A stretch of DNA of 64,000 bases from Anas platyrhynchos (lineage: Eukaryota; Chordata; Aves; Anseriformes; Anatidae): positions 19,876,001 through 19,940,000 of the forward strand of contig NC_092601.1 of assembly GCF_047663525.1 (NCBI RefSeq), read 5' to 3'. Below the pieces are notes generated by a model. The model did no database searches and was not told the origin of the DNA. It was given only the letters and a program-made list of their open reading frames with translations. How positions within the stretch are numbered: position 1 is the stretch's first letter; the number at the start of each line of letters is the position of its first letter. Of this stretch, positions 14,517-32,008 are shown piece by piece. Both the position numbers and the translations under genes were made by a program.

Positions 14517-14575
14517 CATTGAATCATTCAGGTTGGGAAAGACCTCTAAGATCATCTAGTCCAACCCTTAACTTT
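14517..14575 (-). mobile_element. CR1 LINE tail, opposite orientation
   Basis: The sequence GAATCATTCAGGTTGGGAAA, followed by GACCTCTAAGATCATCTAGT and CCAACC, is the reverse complement of a CR1 3' end. It begins about 12 bp after the tail of the plus-strand CR1 that ends at 14504, so the two elements sit tail to tail. Confidence 0.85.
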
Positions 14576-17539
14576 TAATATGACACATATGGGCATTCCC
14601 TGATGGCATACACCATCACACTTAGATCATAGTGAGCTCAATGGTTTGATCACAGTCACAGACTTGAAACACTGGAAGATTCTATTTTGACAGAGGACTT
14701 CATTGTTCAGGAAGTACCAAAGCAAGCTAGTTGGTGCACCCAGTGATAGGAATATGTTTTCTCAGAACTGGAAGGAAGGACATCTCATGCAGAGGAGAGG
14801 AAGAAACACCAGGAACAGATGAACATGCTTGTCTGGGGTTTGTCCTGTCATAAACACTTGAAGTAGGTGTGGAGAGGGGGTGAGTATCAAACAACACACA
14901 CAACAGAGACATAACAATCAAAATGCAAACATGAATGGATCACATGGAGTGGGAACAAGGGAATATTTTAGCATTACATCAGTATGAGGGGAGACTTGAA
15001 AGAAATTCAGAGAATTTCAACTATTTATGTTTCATTAAAGTGCTAAGAACTCAGCAAAAGTCTGTGTTTGAAAGGTGCAACTCTGTCTGGGAAGATCATA
15101 GTCTAGCATGTGCTGCAAAGGACTGACAGTAATGCTGTCTCAGTGAAGGGCTTTAAGCTTCTTCCCATTACGCAAGAGAAAAAGCTAGTCCCATCATATC
15201 CAAAGCAGATATCTGGAGGCAAACTAAGGCACATTTCAGAGCTAGTGTGCTTATAGTGCAATGATATTTAAATCTTTTACTTCCATCTGCCACCCAGGGA
15301 CATCTTTGCATTTTGCTTTTATTTATCACCAAAGTCTATTCTCATTCCAGCCCACAGAGGCTGGGGAACAACATTTCTTTACTTTTCATTCCAGGGGGGT
15401 GTTACTTATGTTGAACCCATTTGTCCCTAACAGAGATGTAAGATGTAGCTCCCTGGGAATTCAGATGTTATTTAAAGTTCTTTTACAATAACTAATTTGC
15501 CTTTTGTTTATATAGGGAGTTATTTCAGCAGGAACCTTGCTGTTGAGAGACACCATGACTTGTTTACAGTGCTGGTCCTGAAGGCAGCCAGGAGCTGCGG
15601 GAGTCAGACAGGCAGCAACATTACAGATTAAAGAAGTAATTACAAGATAGAATATAACACTAAAAAAGAAAAAAGAAAAAAGAAAAAAAAAAAAAAAGAC
15701 AAGGGAGGAAAAGGAAACATAAACTGGGAAGAATACACTAGTGCTTAGAATAATCACAGTGAGGGGACTGGACTGTGCTCTTGTGCAAGCACTTCTCAGC
15801 CAGACATTACCTCTTTTTGGAGCAGTTCTCCATACACATGTTGTGACGCGGTATGTGACTGCTAAATCACCCTGGCAGAAACACACCAGAAACACACCTG
15901 GCCTACACCTTTCCAAAAGCTGTAGGCCAGGACTACAGCTGTTGGTTGCCGGGCTACTTCAGTAAAAAGACTCATCTTGCTGCAGCGTGAGCAAAGGGAT
16001 GATAACTACCAGCAACAGATACAAGAATCCCTGTCCATGCCCAGCCCTGCTCCAGTGCAGAAATACTGTGCAGCCCTGAGCAAGTCTTTTCACTTTCTCT
16101 TCTGTCAGAGGTGCTAGTTGATAATGGCACTCCTTGCTCTCTCACAAGAAAGTGATATACTTGTGACTGTTCACAGCTGCTCTGAGCTTGCCTGGTAGGA
16201 GAGGGGCTGAAGAAAATCTTGCAGGCATTCCCAGGCCCCCTCATGGCACAGCTTACAGCCAGACGCAGCAAGGAAGGGGGCTTGACTGGGTCAGGGACCA
16301 GAGGCTGAGAAACCTCATCCATGTGGAACCTCCCTGGGAGTAAGCCTCCTAGTATCGAGAGTGAGCTCAGATCCCTGCGCACGGCTCCACACTCCCAGAC
16401 AGAAACTCCCTCCGCAGCAGCAAAATAACCCACTCTAACTGCTCAGACTTCTGAATAAACATTAAGAAGACATGTCCATGCCTCAGATACAAAGTAGCTG
16501 CTAATTATTCCCCCTGCTTTTGGTTTCCTTTGGTCTCACTCTGTGATCATTTAATGGGAAGTAGCTTATGCAATAATTGAATGTTGGAACCAGCAGATCC
16601 CTCCACAGCAGGGGATATCTGTTATTTGCCCGTAAAAAGTATTCCAAAGGTTATTGCTATGTAAACTGTGATTAATTAAATTCACAGGAATTATTTCTGA
16701 GGCATATAAGTGGGAAGATTCCTGCTAAGGAAAAGCTGGGAAGCTGGCTCCACCCTGGCAGAAACACAGCCATGGAGTGAGAGGAAGCCCTGAATTTACC
16801 CCCATGATTCTTGTACTACAGAGACCAAAGCATGCAAAGGTATGGGAATGGTGGAGACTGGATTCTGTGTCCCATTAACTCATTGAAATTTCCATCTAGA
16901 AGGGACACAGCCCGCTGAACATCTGGTTTCCTCAGTGCTAGCAGGGTGTTATCCCCTTGCACAAGCATTAGGAATACTCAACAAAAAAGCACATAGGCTT
17001 AGAACAGCATCCACTGCACAGAAGTTTCCATAAGCACTCCCAGTGCCCCAGTGACTTTCTCATGATCTCAGAACAGATCCCAGATGCTGACTGAGCCTCT
17101 CCTTCCTCTTTCTTCCTCCACCTCAGTCAGCAAAACATCACCAGATCAGGGGCTTGCTTACTGATCTCCAGTGGAATCTGGAAACCACACAGCAAAGCAC
17201 TCGCCTCCTGTCTTTAGATTTGGCTTTCAGGGCTGCCAACACAACCTCCACTGCAAGCAAAAAACACAACACAGCCTGAGGCTGCAGTAATCTCTGAAGA
17301 TTCAGAGGTAAATTTTAGAGATAAAATAACAGTAAAAAATATTGGACCTAAACATCAAACTCTATCATATGTAATTTCTTACCTAAAATGTGTCTAATTT
17401 AGAATAATATGGACATATAAGAGTGGCCACATGAGTTCAGCCCAATATACTGGTTTTGGTAACAGACTAGAGAAGAATGTAAGAATTAGAAAAGACCACA
17501 GCAATATAACCCCCAGCCTCCAGCAATGTGCATGTAGCT
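14576..17539. other. Intergenic DNA, no gene recognised
   Basis: No recognisable coding region. Two minus-strand open frames of about 150 codons (15461-15916 and 15972-16433) have no recognisable domain. The first runs through an A-rich tract near 15660-15697 that is translated as a Phe run, which argues against a gene. Confidence 0.55.
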
Positions 17540-18669
17540 CCCAATCTTCCTGAGACAGAGAGGGGTGGGTCTTTGGTATTTAATGTTAACAAACGGCTTT
17601 TTCGTCCACAACTGTGTGCTGTCACTTTTTGAACTCCTGTAAATTTTTAGCACCTACAACATCCTCATGCAAGAAGTTCCACAGCTCCACTAGGCACAAG
17701 GTGGATAAGAAGCCCCCTTTTCTTTTTGCTTTGAATTTGATATGTGTTATTATAGCTTTCTTCCCATCCCCAGCTCTTTCATAAACAAAGACAGTGAACA
17801 ATCATTCTTTCCTCCTTCTTCCTATCCCACATGATTTTATAGACGTATATTTCATTTAACTGCTGTTTTTTTTTTCCAAGCCAAAGCTTCCCCCCCAATA
17901 AATAAATGAATAAATAAATAGTTAAAGTTACAGACCTTTGATCATCTTTGTGACTCTTGTCTAACATTTTCTAGTTCTGCTTTCTGCTTTCTGCTTTCTG
18001 AAAAGGGGGAACAACACTTCATAGAGTATTCAAGGTATGCAGCACCAGGAATTTATGCAAGGACATAATCATGTTACCTGTTTTTCTCCTTCTCTAAGAC
18101 CACCTGACATGTTATTTACTATTTGATTTATGTATCGTTATTTACCATTGGATTACTACTAAGTTCTAGGCCATCACTGCCATATAAGTATTCATTACAA
18201 TCCTAAGTCTTATCCATTACTTAACAATCACTGTGCTACTCGTTACTGTACATGTAATGTACAGTTTTTTAGGGTTGTTTCTCCTTCTATTCATCACTTT
18301 ATATTTATCTACACTGAATTATATCAGATCAGTCACTCACTATACAGATGGGTTTCCACAGATCTCTGCATTCAGCTCGTATTTTTACTGTCTTCAGTTA
18401 GCTGAATATTGTCAGCAAACATGCAGTCATTGCTCCCCCTTTTCTCCAGACCGTGTATAAGTATGTCAAACAGCTGAAGCACAGATCCACAGAGGATCCC
18501 ACTGGTGACCTCCCTTCACCATGAAAACTGAACATTTACTCCTACACTTTTTGAGATCCTTGTCCATCTGGGGATCTGTTCTTTTATCCCATAGCTGCTT
18601 GCTGTATTTAGAAGACTTTGACTAGGGACTTTCTTGAATTCTTTGGGGAAATCGAAGGAGAATGTACAA

Positions 18670-18700
<31 letters not shown>

Positions 18701-18800
18701 CTGTCCTGCATTTGCTGTCTCCTTCAGAGAACTCCAAGGGATTTATGAGACATACATGTCTCCACAGAAGTTTTGAGTCTTCAGTGCATCACATTTACTC
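17540..18800 (-). mobile_element. Ancient CR1-type LINE copy with reverse-transcriptase remnant
   Basis: Read on the minus strand, 18680 to 18520 still spells a decayed reverse transcriptase: a KEFKKVPSQSLL block (like the family's KAFDKVPH), then SSYGIKEQI, then REVTSG further on. On the plus strand, several blocks match the reverse complement of old amniote CR1 copies, for example AAGAAGTTCCACAGCTCCAC near 17671, CACATGATTTTATAGACGTA near 17828, and TAGAGTATTCAAGGTATGCA near 18020. The recognisable order runs over about 1.2 kb. The copy is much more diverged than the other CR1 pieces here. A T27 tract interrupts it at 18674, and an AATA-rich run at about 17900 lies inside it. The boundaries are approximate. 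The family label rests on remembered consensus features, not on an alignment. Confidence 0.72.
18674..18700. repeat. Poly-T tract (T27) inside the old CR1
   Basis: A run of 27 T breaks the reverse-transcriptase remnant of the minus-strand CR1. On that strand it is an A27 run, translated as polylysine in the shadow frame. Confidence 0.9.
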
Positions 18801-21800
18801 ACATGCTACTGACTACACGCTTTCCTAAAAGAACAAGACACTGGACTCTTTCCCCTCTCTCACTCTCTGCCCATGTTGTCTCCAGGTTTTCCCTAATTAG
18901 GTTGCAATGACTAACATACATGGAGCCTTCCCATATGCCAGCATTGGCCTATCCAGGGAATATTCAGCCAATTGTTCCCATGAAATCCTGCCTGAAGTCA
19001 CAATGAGCAACACAGGCCAGCTGGGAGAGGTGCCTCCATTCCTCTCAGCTCAGGTGCATACCAGAAAGGTCATAAGCAGTGCAATGAGGAGCTCTATCAT
19101 ATCCTCGTGATAATGGTCCTTTCTCTAAGGGCACAGGAAAGCTTCCTGGCTCTAGCGTGCCAATCCGCAGTTCTGCCACTGGCAATGAGCTGTTGATCTC
19201 TGCCCACTCATGCAGCTCCTAACATCCCCCACCACAGGGATTCCTAAAAACAGCTTTAAAGCAAGGTTTCAGTTCCACTCTCAGAATAGCTGTACAGGTA
19301 CAGACTGAAATAGCATGTGTAACTTGGGAGCCATTTGTCACAGACTTTGTTTAACTTTTTAGAGTGAAGAAGACAGAAGAATATAGGATTCATCACTTTA
19401 AATTCTATATAGTGACAATCCAGCAAGAGCGTTTAAGATCTGAAATATACTTTATAGACAGTAATGGCCATTGTTAAAGTGTAACCTGGCATTTGGATTA
19501 TCAAAGACAGAGGCTATCAGTTTTAGCTTTTGTATTAAGGTTATTTTTTTCCCCCATCTGTTGAAAGTGGATTTTTGTGATTTCACAGGGCATTACACTT
19601 TATGTGTCTCATTTGCTGCACCCAAAGGATTTCATTCTGCTACATTAAATAATACCTTGGAATGCTGATTAAGCATTTAACTTTCCAGAATATGCTGTTG
19701 CATGTCTGTCTCCATCCCAGCAGTTAGCTTCTTTGAATGTCTAATTTATGCATGCATACATATATGTGTATGATGTAATTCACAAGTCATACTGGCCTTG
19801 TCACAACAATCAGGATTCTGTCTCCATCCCTTTGTGCCAAATGCAGTCATCAGCTCAGCTTCTACTACACTTGGTGGGAAGTGATATACTTGACCTCTGA
19901 AGAATACTTAGGTTCTGTATCAGTGCACTACACACAGAGGGAGGAACAGGAAACTTCTTCAGAGTTCATTTTGCCACAGACATCATGCAGATGCATACTG
20001 CACTCACATGCAGGTACATGTGGGCATTCTTTCACTCTCATGTTAATCTTTATTTTTATTTTATTTTTATTTTAAGGTAAAGTACAGGTCATTCTAGCTG
20101 TGTGTTATCAATACCAAAGAAGGACTAGCTCCTGGAGAATCATCCCAATCATATCACTATGACTACCATTCATTACAAGTGCCATCACAAAACCCACTAC
20201 CAAATGCATCATGTTTACTTCCTCAGCAACCAAACATTGCTGTCACCAGTGATCTTGCCTCAGGAGTAAGTCTGGTCTCCCATCTTGTCCCAGGCTCCCA
20301 ATGCCTGCAGCTCCCTGCATGTTTGCCTTCCTGTTACTGTCCCTATTACTGCATTGGCTCAGATCTTGCTGTGGTAAGATTCTTCTTCCAAAGGATCTTG
20401 CTACAAAGTAAATTTGGCAAAGTTTAGTACATTGCTCAACCAAAACTTTCCACTGGGTCTTTCCCAGCTGTACTATTACTTCACAAAGCTGTTAACTGGA
20501 ACTGATGGTATAGCGTGGTAGGTGACTTGAACCTGCCGTGCAACATACACTGCCAAAAGCAAAGAAAGGGGTAGGTACTGCACAATTGTGCAACCTGGTA
20601 GACCACCTTTTTTTAAGCACCATTCTAATCTGCAGTTTTCAAACACAAGCTGTGTGTACAACAAAGCTAGGTCACTCACTGAGAAATGCAGCCCACATCA
20701 AGGATGATGCATATTACATTTCTTTTTAACTCACTGTGGAGAGAATTTCCAGGACAGGGGAATCTGCACAGCACTTTCATGGCTTTTTAAAACACAAAGA
20801 GATACCGAGTGCACGCTGCTTCTGTCATCTTCACCACAGTGATCCAGAAGGTTCTCTTCCCCAGTGGTTTCAGCCTGCTTGAACAAGAGAGTTGCTCACA
20901 AATGGAGGACACGCCTTCCCAGAGCATGTATGAAAACACACCCTTAACTTTCTATTAATTCTCCTCACTGTGACAAGTAGCTGCTAATCTGAGCACAATG
21001 GCAGTGTGAGCTGATTTTGCAGCATGCCAAGCACTCCAGCTCTGGCCAGACTCTGCGTAATCTGTGAGGAGCTTTTCTACCACCCACACCCTATGCAATT
21101 GCTCAAGAAAAGTCAAAAACAAAATTCCACTTTGTGTAAAGCACATCTTGGAACTAGTCAGGAAGAGGCAGCAGAGCAGCAAGCATTTCTGTCACTGCAG
21201 CAAGCATCCATCTACAATCTGACAGCATGCAGAAAGAAAAAAGTATGCCCAGTTTGAGAAAAATGCTAGAGAGCAATGCTAAGAAAAAGCCTCCTGTTTC
21301 TTGCTGAGCACCCACAGCGTCACAACAGAGTGGAGTTTCATTTTTTCTGCTGCGATTCACACCAAATAACATCAAACTACATACAAAACAAAGAGGTGCT
21401 GGGCATTACAGGCAAAAAAGAAAAGTCTGAGCTTGATGTGTTTCTCTCCAGCATTTTCTCACAATCTCCAATATTATTGTGACGCACAACACCAGAGAAT
21501 ATAATTGCTGTAGTGATTACTTACAGCCATTACATTAAGCTTTAAAATGCTCCTTTCAAATTGAACAATGTTTTTCAAAGTCAACAGCTGGCTCACAGCT
21601 TGAAAGCAACAGTTAAGATAAATTAAATAAAAAGGGTAATAAAATCACAGACTAAATTTAATTTCTGAAGCACATGCAAACTCCAGCAAAGGCTTTAAAA
21701 TATCTTTTAAAAACATCCAGAGAAACAAAAGTCAACACAGCCAATAATTATACAGTGCTCATTAATAAGAATGTGATGTATGAACACATATTATTGTGTA

Positions 21801-22744
21801 CACTTCTAAATATACTTAAAAGAGAGTACAAAAACAAATTCATGCAGCATTTATAGCCCCAGTCTAGGTGATAAATCAAACAGAGGTTTCAAATGAGTTT
21901 AGTAATTCTTGGGGGGAAGAAAAAAAGTGTTTATGTGTATATTCCCCTCATTGTATGTATGCATATATAACATGTGGTTTATAAAAATGATTTTCCCACC
22001 CTTAGGATAAAAAGGTGATCTGGTATATGCTCAAGATCAGTACAATGCCAGGAGCCTTTATCAACTCTTGAAATGAATTACTGGAATGATATGCAAGATT
22101 TGAATTTATAGAGAGCACAACTACACCTAAGTGCCAAGACACTTTTCCCTGGCCTGGTTTTCTGTTTGCCATTGCAATTCATAATTCAAATGGCCTCTGC
22201 TCTGCTGGCTGACAAAGAAGTGACAAAACGAAACATCCATTTGGATGAGGCAGGGAATCTTAAAGGAGTCATGCGCTGAGCTTCTTTCACACTTCTGTCA
22301 AAAAAGCTTTCCGCTTACCACACCTTTCCAAACAGGCTGACTAGCAAGCTCTCTTTGCTTCCATCCTTCATACTTTTTTACTGTTATTCAGCTGTTCAGT
22401 ACTTTACATCCTATCACACTTCAAAAAGAAAATGACACAAGAATCAAGAATAAATATTCCACTTTCTTTATCACAACTTTTTTTTTTTTTTTCCTTATCA
22501 GAAAGGGTATTTTTTCCCCAGTGCTCAAAAGATAGAAGAAATATCCTAAATCAGTTTTCCTTGTACCTCTTATAGTGGACAGCCAGATTTGGTGTCACAG
22601 TTTTACAACACACCTATAAGAGACCTGCCTGAAACAGGCAGGTATGTTCTCTGAGCTATACACCATGTTCCTTCCTTCCTTGTGGTTCATTCCTTGCAAG
22701 TAGCAACAGGAACTAAGACAGAAAGAAGAGACTGTCCAACTACT
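18801..22744. other. Intergenic DNA, no gene recognised
   Basis: AT-rich non-coding DNA. A TTTTA-rich low-complexity stretch lies at about 20048-20076 and a T-rich run at about 22480-22493. No exon series or conserved protein segment is seen on either strand. Confidence 0.55.
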
Positions 22745-23365
22745 TTCCACAACAGGTGATGGCATTGGTGGACAAAGGAAGGGCAACAAATGTCATCCGC
22801 CTTGATTTATGTAAAGCTTTTGAAAGGGTTTCACACAACCTTCTTGTCCCCTGGAGCACTGCATTCAGCTCTCAGGGCTCCCAGCATAAGAAAGACATAG
22901 GCCTATTGGAACAGGTCCACAAGAGGCCACAAGGGATGATCAAAGGGCTGGAGCACCACTCCTATGAAGAAAGACAGAAAGATGAGGATGTTCCGCCTGA
23001 AGAAGAGAAGGCTCCAGGGAGACATTGCAGCCTTTCAGTACTTAAAGGGGGCTTATAGAAAAGACAGAGGACAACTTTTTACATGGGCAGATAGTGATAG
23101 GACAAGGGGGGTACAGCTTTAATCTAAAAGAGGAGAGATTTAGATTAGACATTAAGAAGAAATTCTTTACTCAGAGGGTGGTAAGGCACTGGAAGAGGCT
23201 GCCCGGAGAAGCTGTGGATGCCCCATCCCTGGCAGTGCCCAAGGCCAGGCTGGATGGGGCTTTGGGTGACCTGGCCTAGTGGGAGGTATCCCTGCCCATG
23301 GCAGAGGGGTGGAAACAGATGGTCTGTAAGGTCCCTTCCAACCCAACCCATTCTGTGATTCTACT
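22745..23365 (+). mobile_element. CR1 LINE, internally deleted
   Basis: An open segment from 22756 reads DLCKAFERVSHNLLV, the start of the CR1 reverse-transcriptase core. It then jumps directly to the C-terminal region (LLEQVHKRPQGMIKGLEHHS) near 22910. Further on come the usual RFRLDIKKKFFTQRVVRHWKR block (about 23135-23195), the GGCTGGATGGGGCTTTGG block and a tail ending in ATTCTGTGATTCTA. The element therefore lacks the middle of the polymerase as well as its 5' half. It is non-functional. Confidence 0.93.
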
Positions 23366-23599
23366 TACTCTGGAAATCATTGGTACTACCTGTGTAGTAA
23401 AAAACACATTAAGCACACATCCAAAAGAATTAGTTGAATATGTAAAAGAGGATGTATCCTATTAATCATAAGTAGACATCTCTGTGAAGACAGATTACAC
23501 CAAATATTTTGCTACACTTCATGCGCAAGCAAGCAAGCACTCAGAACAAGAGGATGTGTTGGTTTATATTCAGTATGTCATTCACCTCACCTACACCTT

Positions 23600-23810
23600 G
23601 CCATATGAGGAAGAACTTCTTTACAGTTCAGGTAACAGAGCACTGTAACAGGCTGCCCAGAGAGGTTGTGGCGTCTCCTCCTTTGGAGATATTTAAAACC
23701 CACCAGGATGCAATCCTGTGTAACATGCTCTAGGTGACCCTGCTTGAGCAGGGAGGTTGGACTAGATGATCTCTGGATCTCTTCCAACCTCAACCATTCC
23801 GTGATTGTGA
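23600..23810 (+). mobile_element. CR1 LINE fragment, 3' end
   Basis: A short plus-strand copy begins with a block encoding MRKNFFTVQVTEHCNRLPRE, runs through CTAGGTGACCCTGCTTGAGC and GGTTGGACTAGATGATCTCT, and ends in a decayed octamer tail. It lies about 235 bp after the preceding CR1 in the same orientation, but has a different subfamily-like 3' sequence, so it is a separate insertion. Confidence 0.9.
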
Positions 23811-25051
23811 TATATTTATCTGCCTAAAAGGCAAGAAGGTCATCTAAGGTAGTCTTTTAGCTTCCTTCTATAGACTGAGGAGAGAAACAGACACCCACAT
23901 AGAGCAATTTACTCCACTTGCTTGTCCACCCTAACTACCCCATTTCAGGTTGGGAAGAATTCCTCTCTAAAGGCATCTCTCTCTCCCATTACTCAAGAGA
24001 GCCTAGAAGAACAGCTTAGACCGGACACCTCATGGAATAAAATTATCCCCCTCCCCCATCACACACACACACCTAGGGTCCCCTAGGGTCCAGCTGAGAC
24101 AACAAGAGGAGTACCTACTGCCATAAAGAATTTTGTAAAAATTTCTTGTAAAGATTTTTTGTTTCATTTAACATTGAAGAAGCTGTCAGAATATGTTTGC
24201 AAATATGAAGGCGATTCAAACTGATATAAGCAAAAAGAGAAATAATTGAATTTTAAAAATAGTCTAACTTACAAAATTTCCATTCAGCAAAGGTAATTAA
24301 GGCTACATATGTAAGCAATACTAATAGTGAATATGTCTCATTTGCTTCTTAGCACTGCCACGTATGTCCCAGATGGATGTTACATAAGATTTTTGGAAAA
24401 AGAAGCATTTTCCAATAATTTCTGAAAGTAGAACTTGGTGTGCTTTTATAGCCTGCTCCAGAAAGAACATTGTGTGTCCTACACATACTGCAATGAAATG
24501 CACTCCAAAGCGCCAAGCAAAATGCCACCTTATCTCACTTAAAGCAATTTCATCTAGTAATATCAGAGAAATTATGACAATATGTTGTTCTACATGAAAG
24601 TACATGACAGCGCTATTTGTGAGACCTGGCAGCTGCCACTCTGAGCAGAGCAGATGGCAGTGATAAAAACACAATGCAGGGAACAGGTTGATAAAGACAT
24701 ATCCATCATTACACTTTTGCTTTACAGTTATGCTTGACTCCAAGATACAATCAAAATGCGTGGCTTTGTCACTCTTGAGCGGGAAGAATTTGCTTATCTG
24801 TGGAAAATAATTCTTGCGCAACAATTAATTCTCTATGTATTATTAATCAATATTATTCATCTCCTATCCAAAGGAGCAGATAGAGGCAACCAGGAAGACA
24901 TCCAAAATCTGTAAGTCTTATTATTATTTTGTTCTTTCAGAGGAAGAGACAACCATTCATCCTCTGTAATGGAAAATCAGAGTCAGTCATGATAACAAAC
25001 AGTGCCATGGCAATTATCAGTTTACACTCTCACCAGAGGACCACAGGGCAC

Positions 25052-25083
25052 ATTTATTTATTTATTTATTTATTTATTTATTT
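25052..25083 (+). repeat. (TTTA)n microsatellite
   Basis: About eight near-perfect TTTA units, directly followed by a G-run cluster. Confidence 0.92.
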
Positions 25084-25104
25084 GGGGGAGGGGAGGGGGG
25101 CAGG
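25084..25104 (+). other. Potential G-quadruplex
   Basis: Runs of 5, 4, 6 and 3 G are separated by single A or CA loops, which satisfies the usual four-G-run pattern with short loops. It abuts the TTTA microsatellite. Folding is inference. Confidence 0.6.
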
Positions 25105-26110
25105 GCAGCTGGGTGGAGGCTAGGAAGAGCATTAAGCGAATGTAGTTCTCATGGAAGGTACGCCAACAGTCCTACTCACAATCTATTTATCCTAAAACAC
25201 ACATGGCAGAGCAGCAGCAGCACCAGCCTTTCCTCCACTTCATCCCTGCGCCCACTGCTAACACTGACAGGCATCCTCTGCTGGGATGGGCAATGAAGGC
25301 TTACACCACTCAGGCCCTTCCTGAGTGCATCTTCCCCGCTTAGACTCTTGCAGGGGATTACATATCCACCATCTCACACAAGCATCAAAATCACAGACAT
25401 CAGTCACCATGGGCACAGCGCTAGTAGCCCTGACATGGCAGGTTGTGGTGCCTGCAGCAGCCCAGCAGTTTGTACGCTTGTGCCTGCCACCGGACACAAA
25501 CCCACCTGAACACCCTTCTCTCATGCTGCAGAATGAACGAGCTCCAGGAGCCAGCTCTGCCTAGATCAACTGCTGGAAACAGATTCAGAGAAAAATGGCT
25601 CTGAGCAATGTTCACTAATGTTAATGAATAAATATTGTTAGCTGCTGTTAACTCCATTAAAACATTTGTACATATAAGGATTTCTTTTTAAATGGGCAAA
25701 CTAATAAAACCAACTAGAATTTTAAGACACTCCACGAAGAAAACTAGATTGGATGCGTATATTAATACAAATAGCTGCACCAATCAATCACACGATTACT
25801 GAACTCCAGCAGGTTTGCAGGTGAAGGGGCCAAGTGACACCTGCATTGCGTGTTGGCGATTATTACAGCGTTCACAGAGACCTGGGCCGCAGGGGACACC
25901 TGGGCCATAGGGGACAGCTGGGCTACAAGGACACCCGGACAGCCGGCCCCCCCCTGCAGGCCCGGCGGGACGCACCCGCTCGCGGCTCCCGGGGCCGGCC
26001 CCGCCCGGGCCCAGCCGGCTGTGCCCGCCCCGCCCGCGGTCGCCGGGCCGCGGCTCCGCCCGCTCCGCAGCGCCGGGACGCGCCCGCGCTCCCCCGGCGG
26101 CGGCGCGGCC

Positions 26111-31855
<5,745 letters not shown>

Positions 31856-31998
31856 CTTTGAAGCATGCATGAAGTTTGTTAGTATTGTAATAGCAATTAA
31901 AAGTCAGGAAAAGTAGCATCTAGCATGCTTCCCAAGTGAATTCTATTTAAACATGAGAATATTTTTTCACTATCCAGAGGCCAGAGCTGGATTAAAAA

Positions 31999-32008
31999 AA
32001 TAAATAAA
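31999..32008 (+). terminator. Candidate KDM8 polyadenylation signal (two overlapping AATAAA)
   Basis: Two overlapping AATAAA hexamers lie 144 bp after the KDM8 stop, with a T-rich stretch downstream. Another AATAAA lies at 32409. Which one is used cannot be told from the sequence. Confidence 0.45.

Larger units (their letters stand above)
23811..25900. other. Intergenic DNA upstream of KDM8
   Basis: No gene is recognised. It contains a short CA run at about 24060, a minus-strand open frame of 167 codons at 24321-24824 with no recognisable domain, and a TTTA microsatellite next to a G-rich run at 25052-25104. Confidence 0.55.

Noticed and set aside
15461-16433. Two adjacent minus-strand frames of about 150 codons
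   Set aside because: No recognisable domain; one depends on translating an A-rich tract as polyphenylalanine; no supporting splice or promoter signals.
25850-26110. N-terminal extension of KDM8 from an upstream in-frame ATG
   Set aside because: The extension is not like the family, lies at the edge of the CpG island and begins outside it. The ATG at 26111 gives the expected N-terminus and length.
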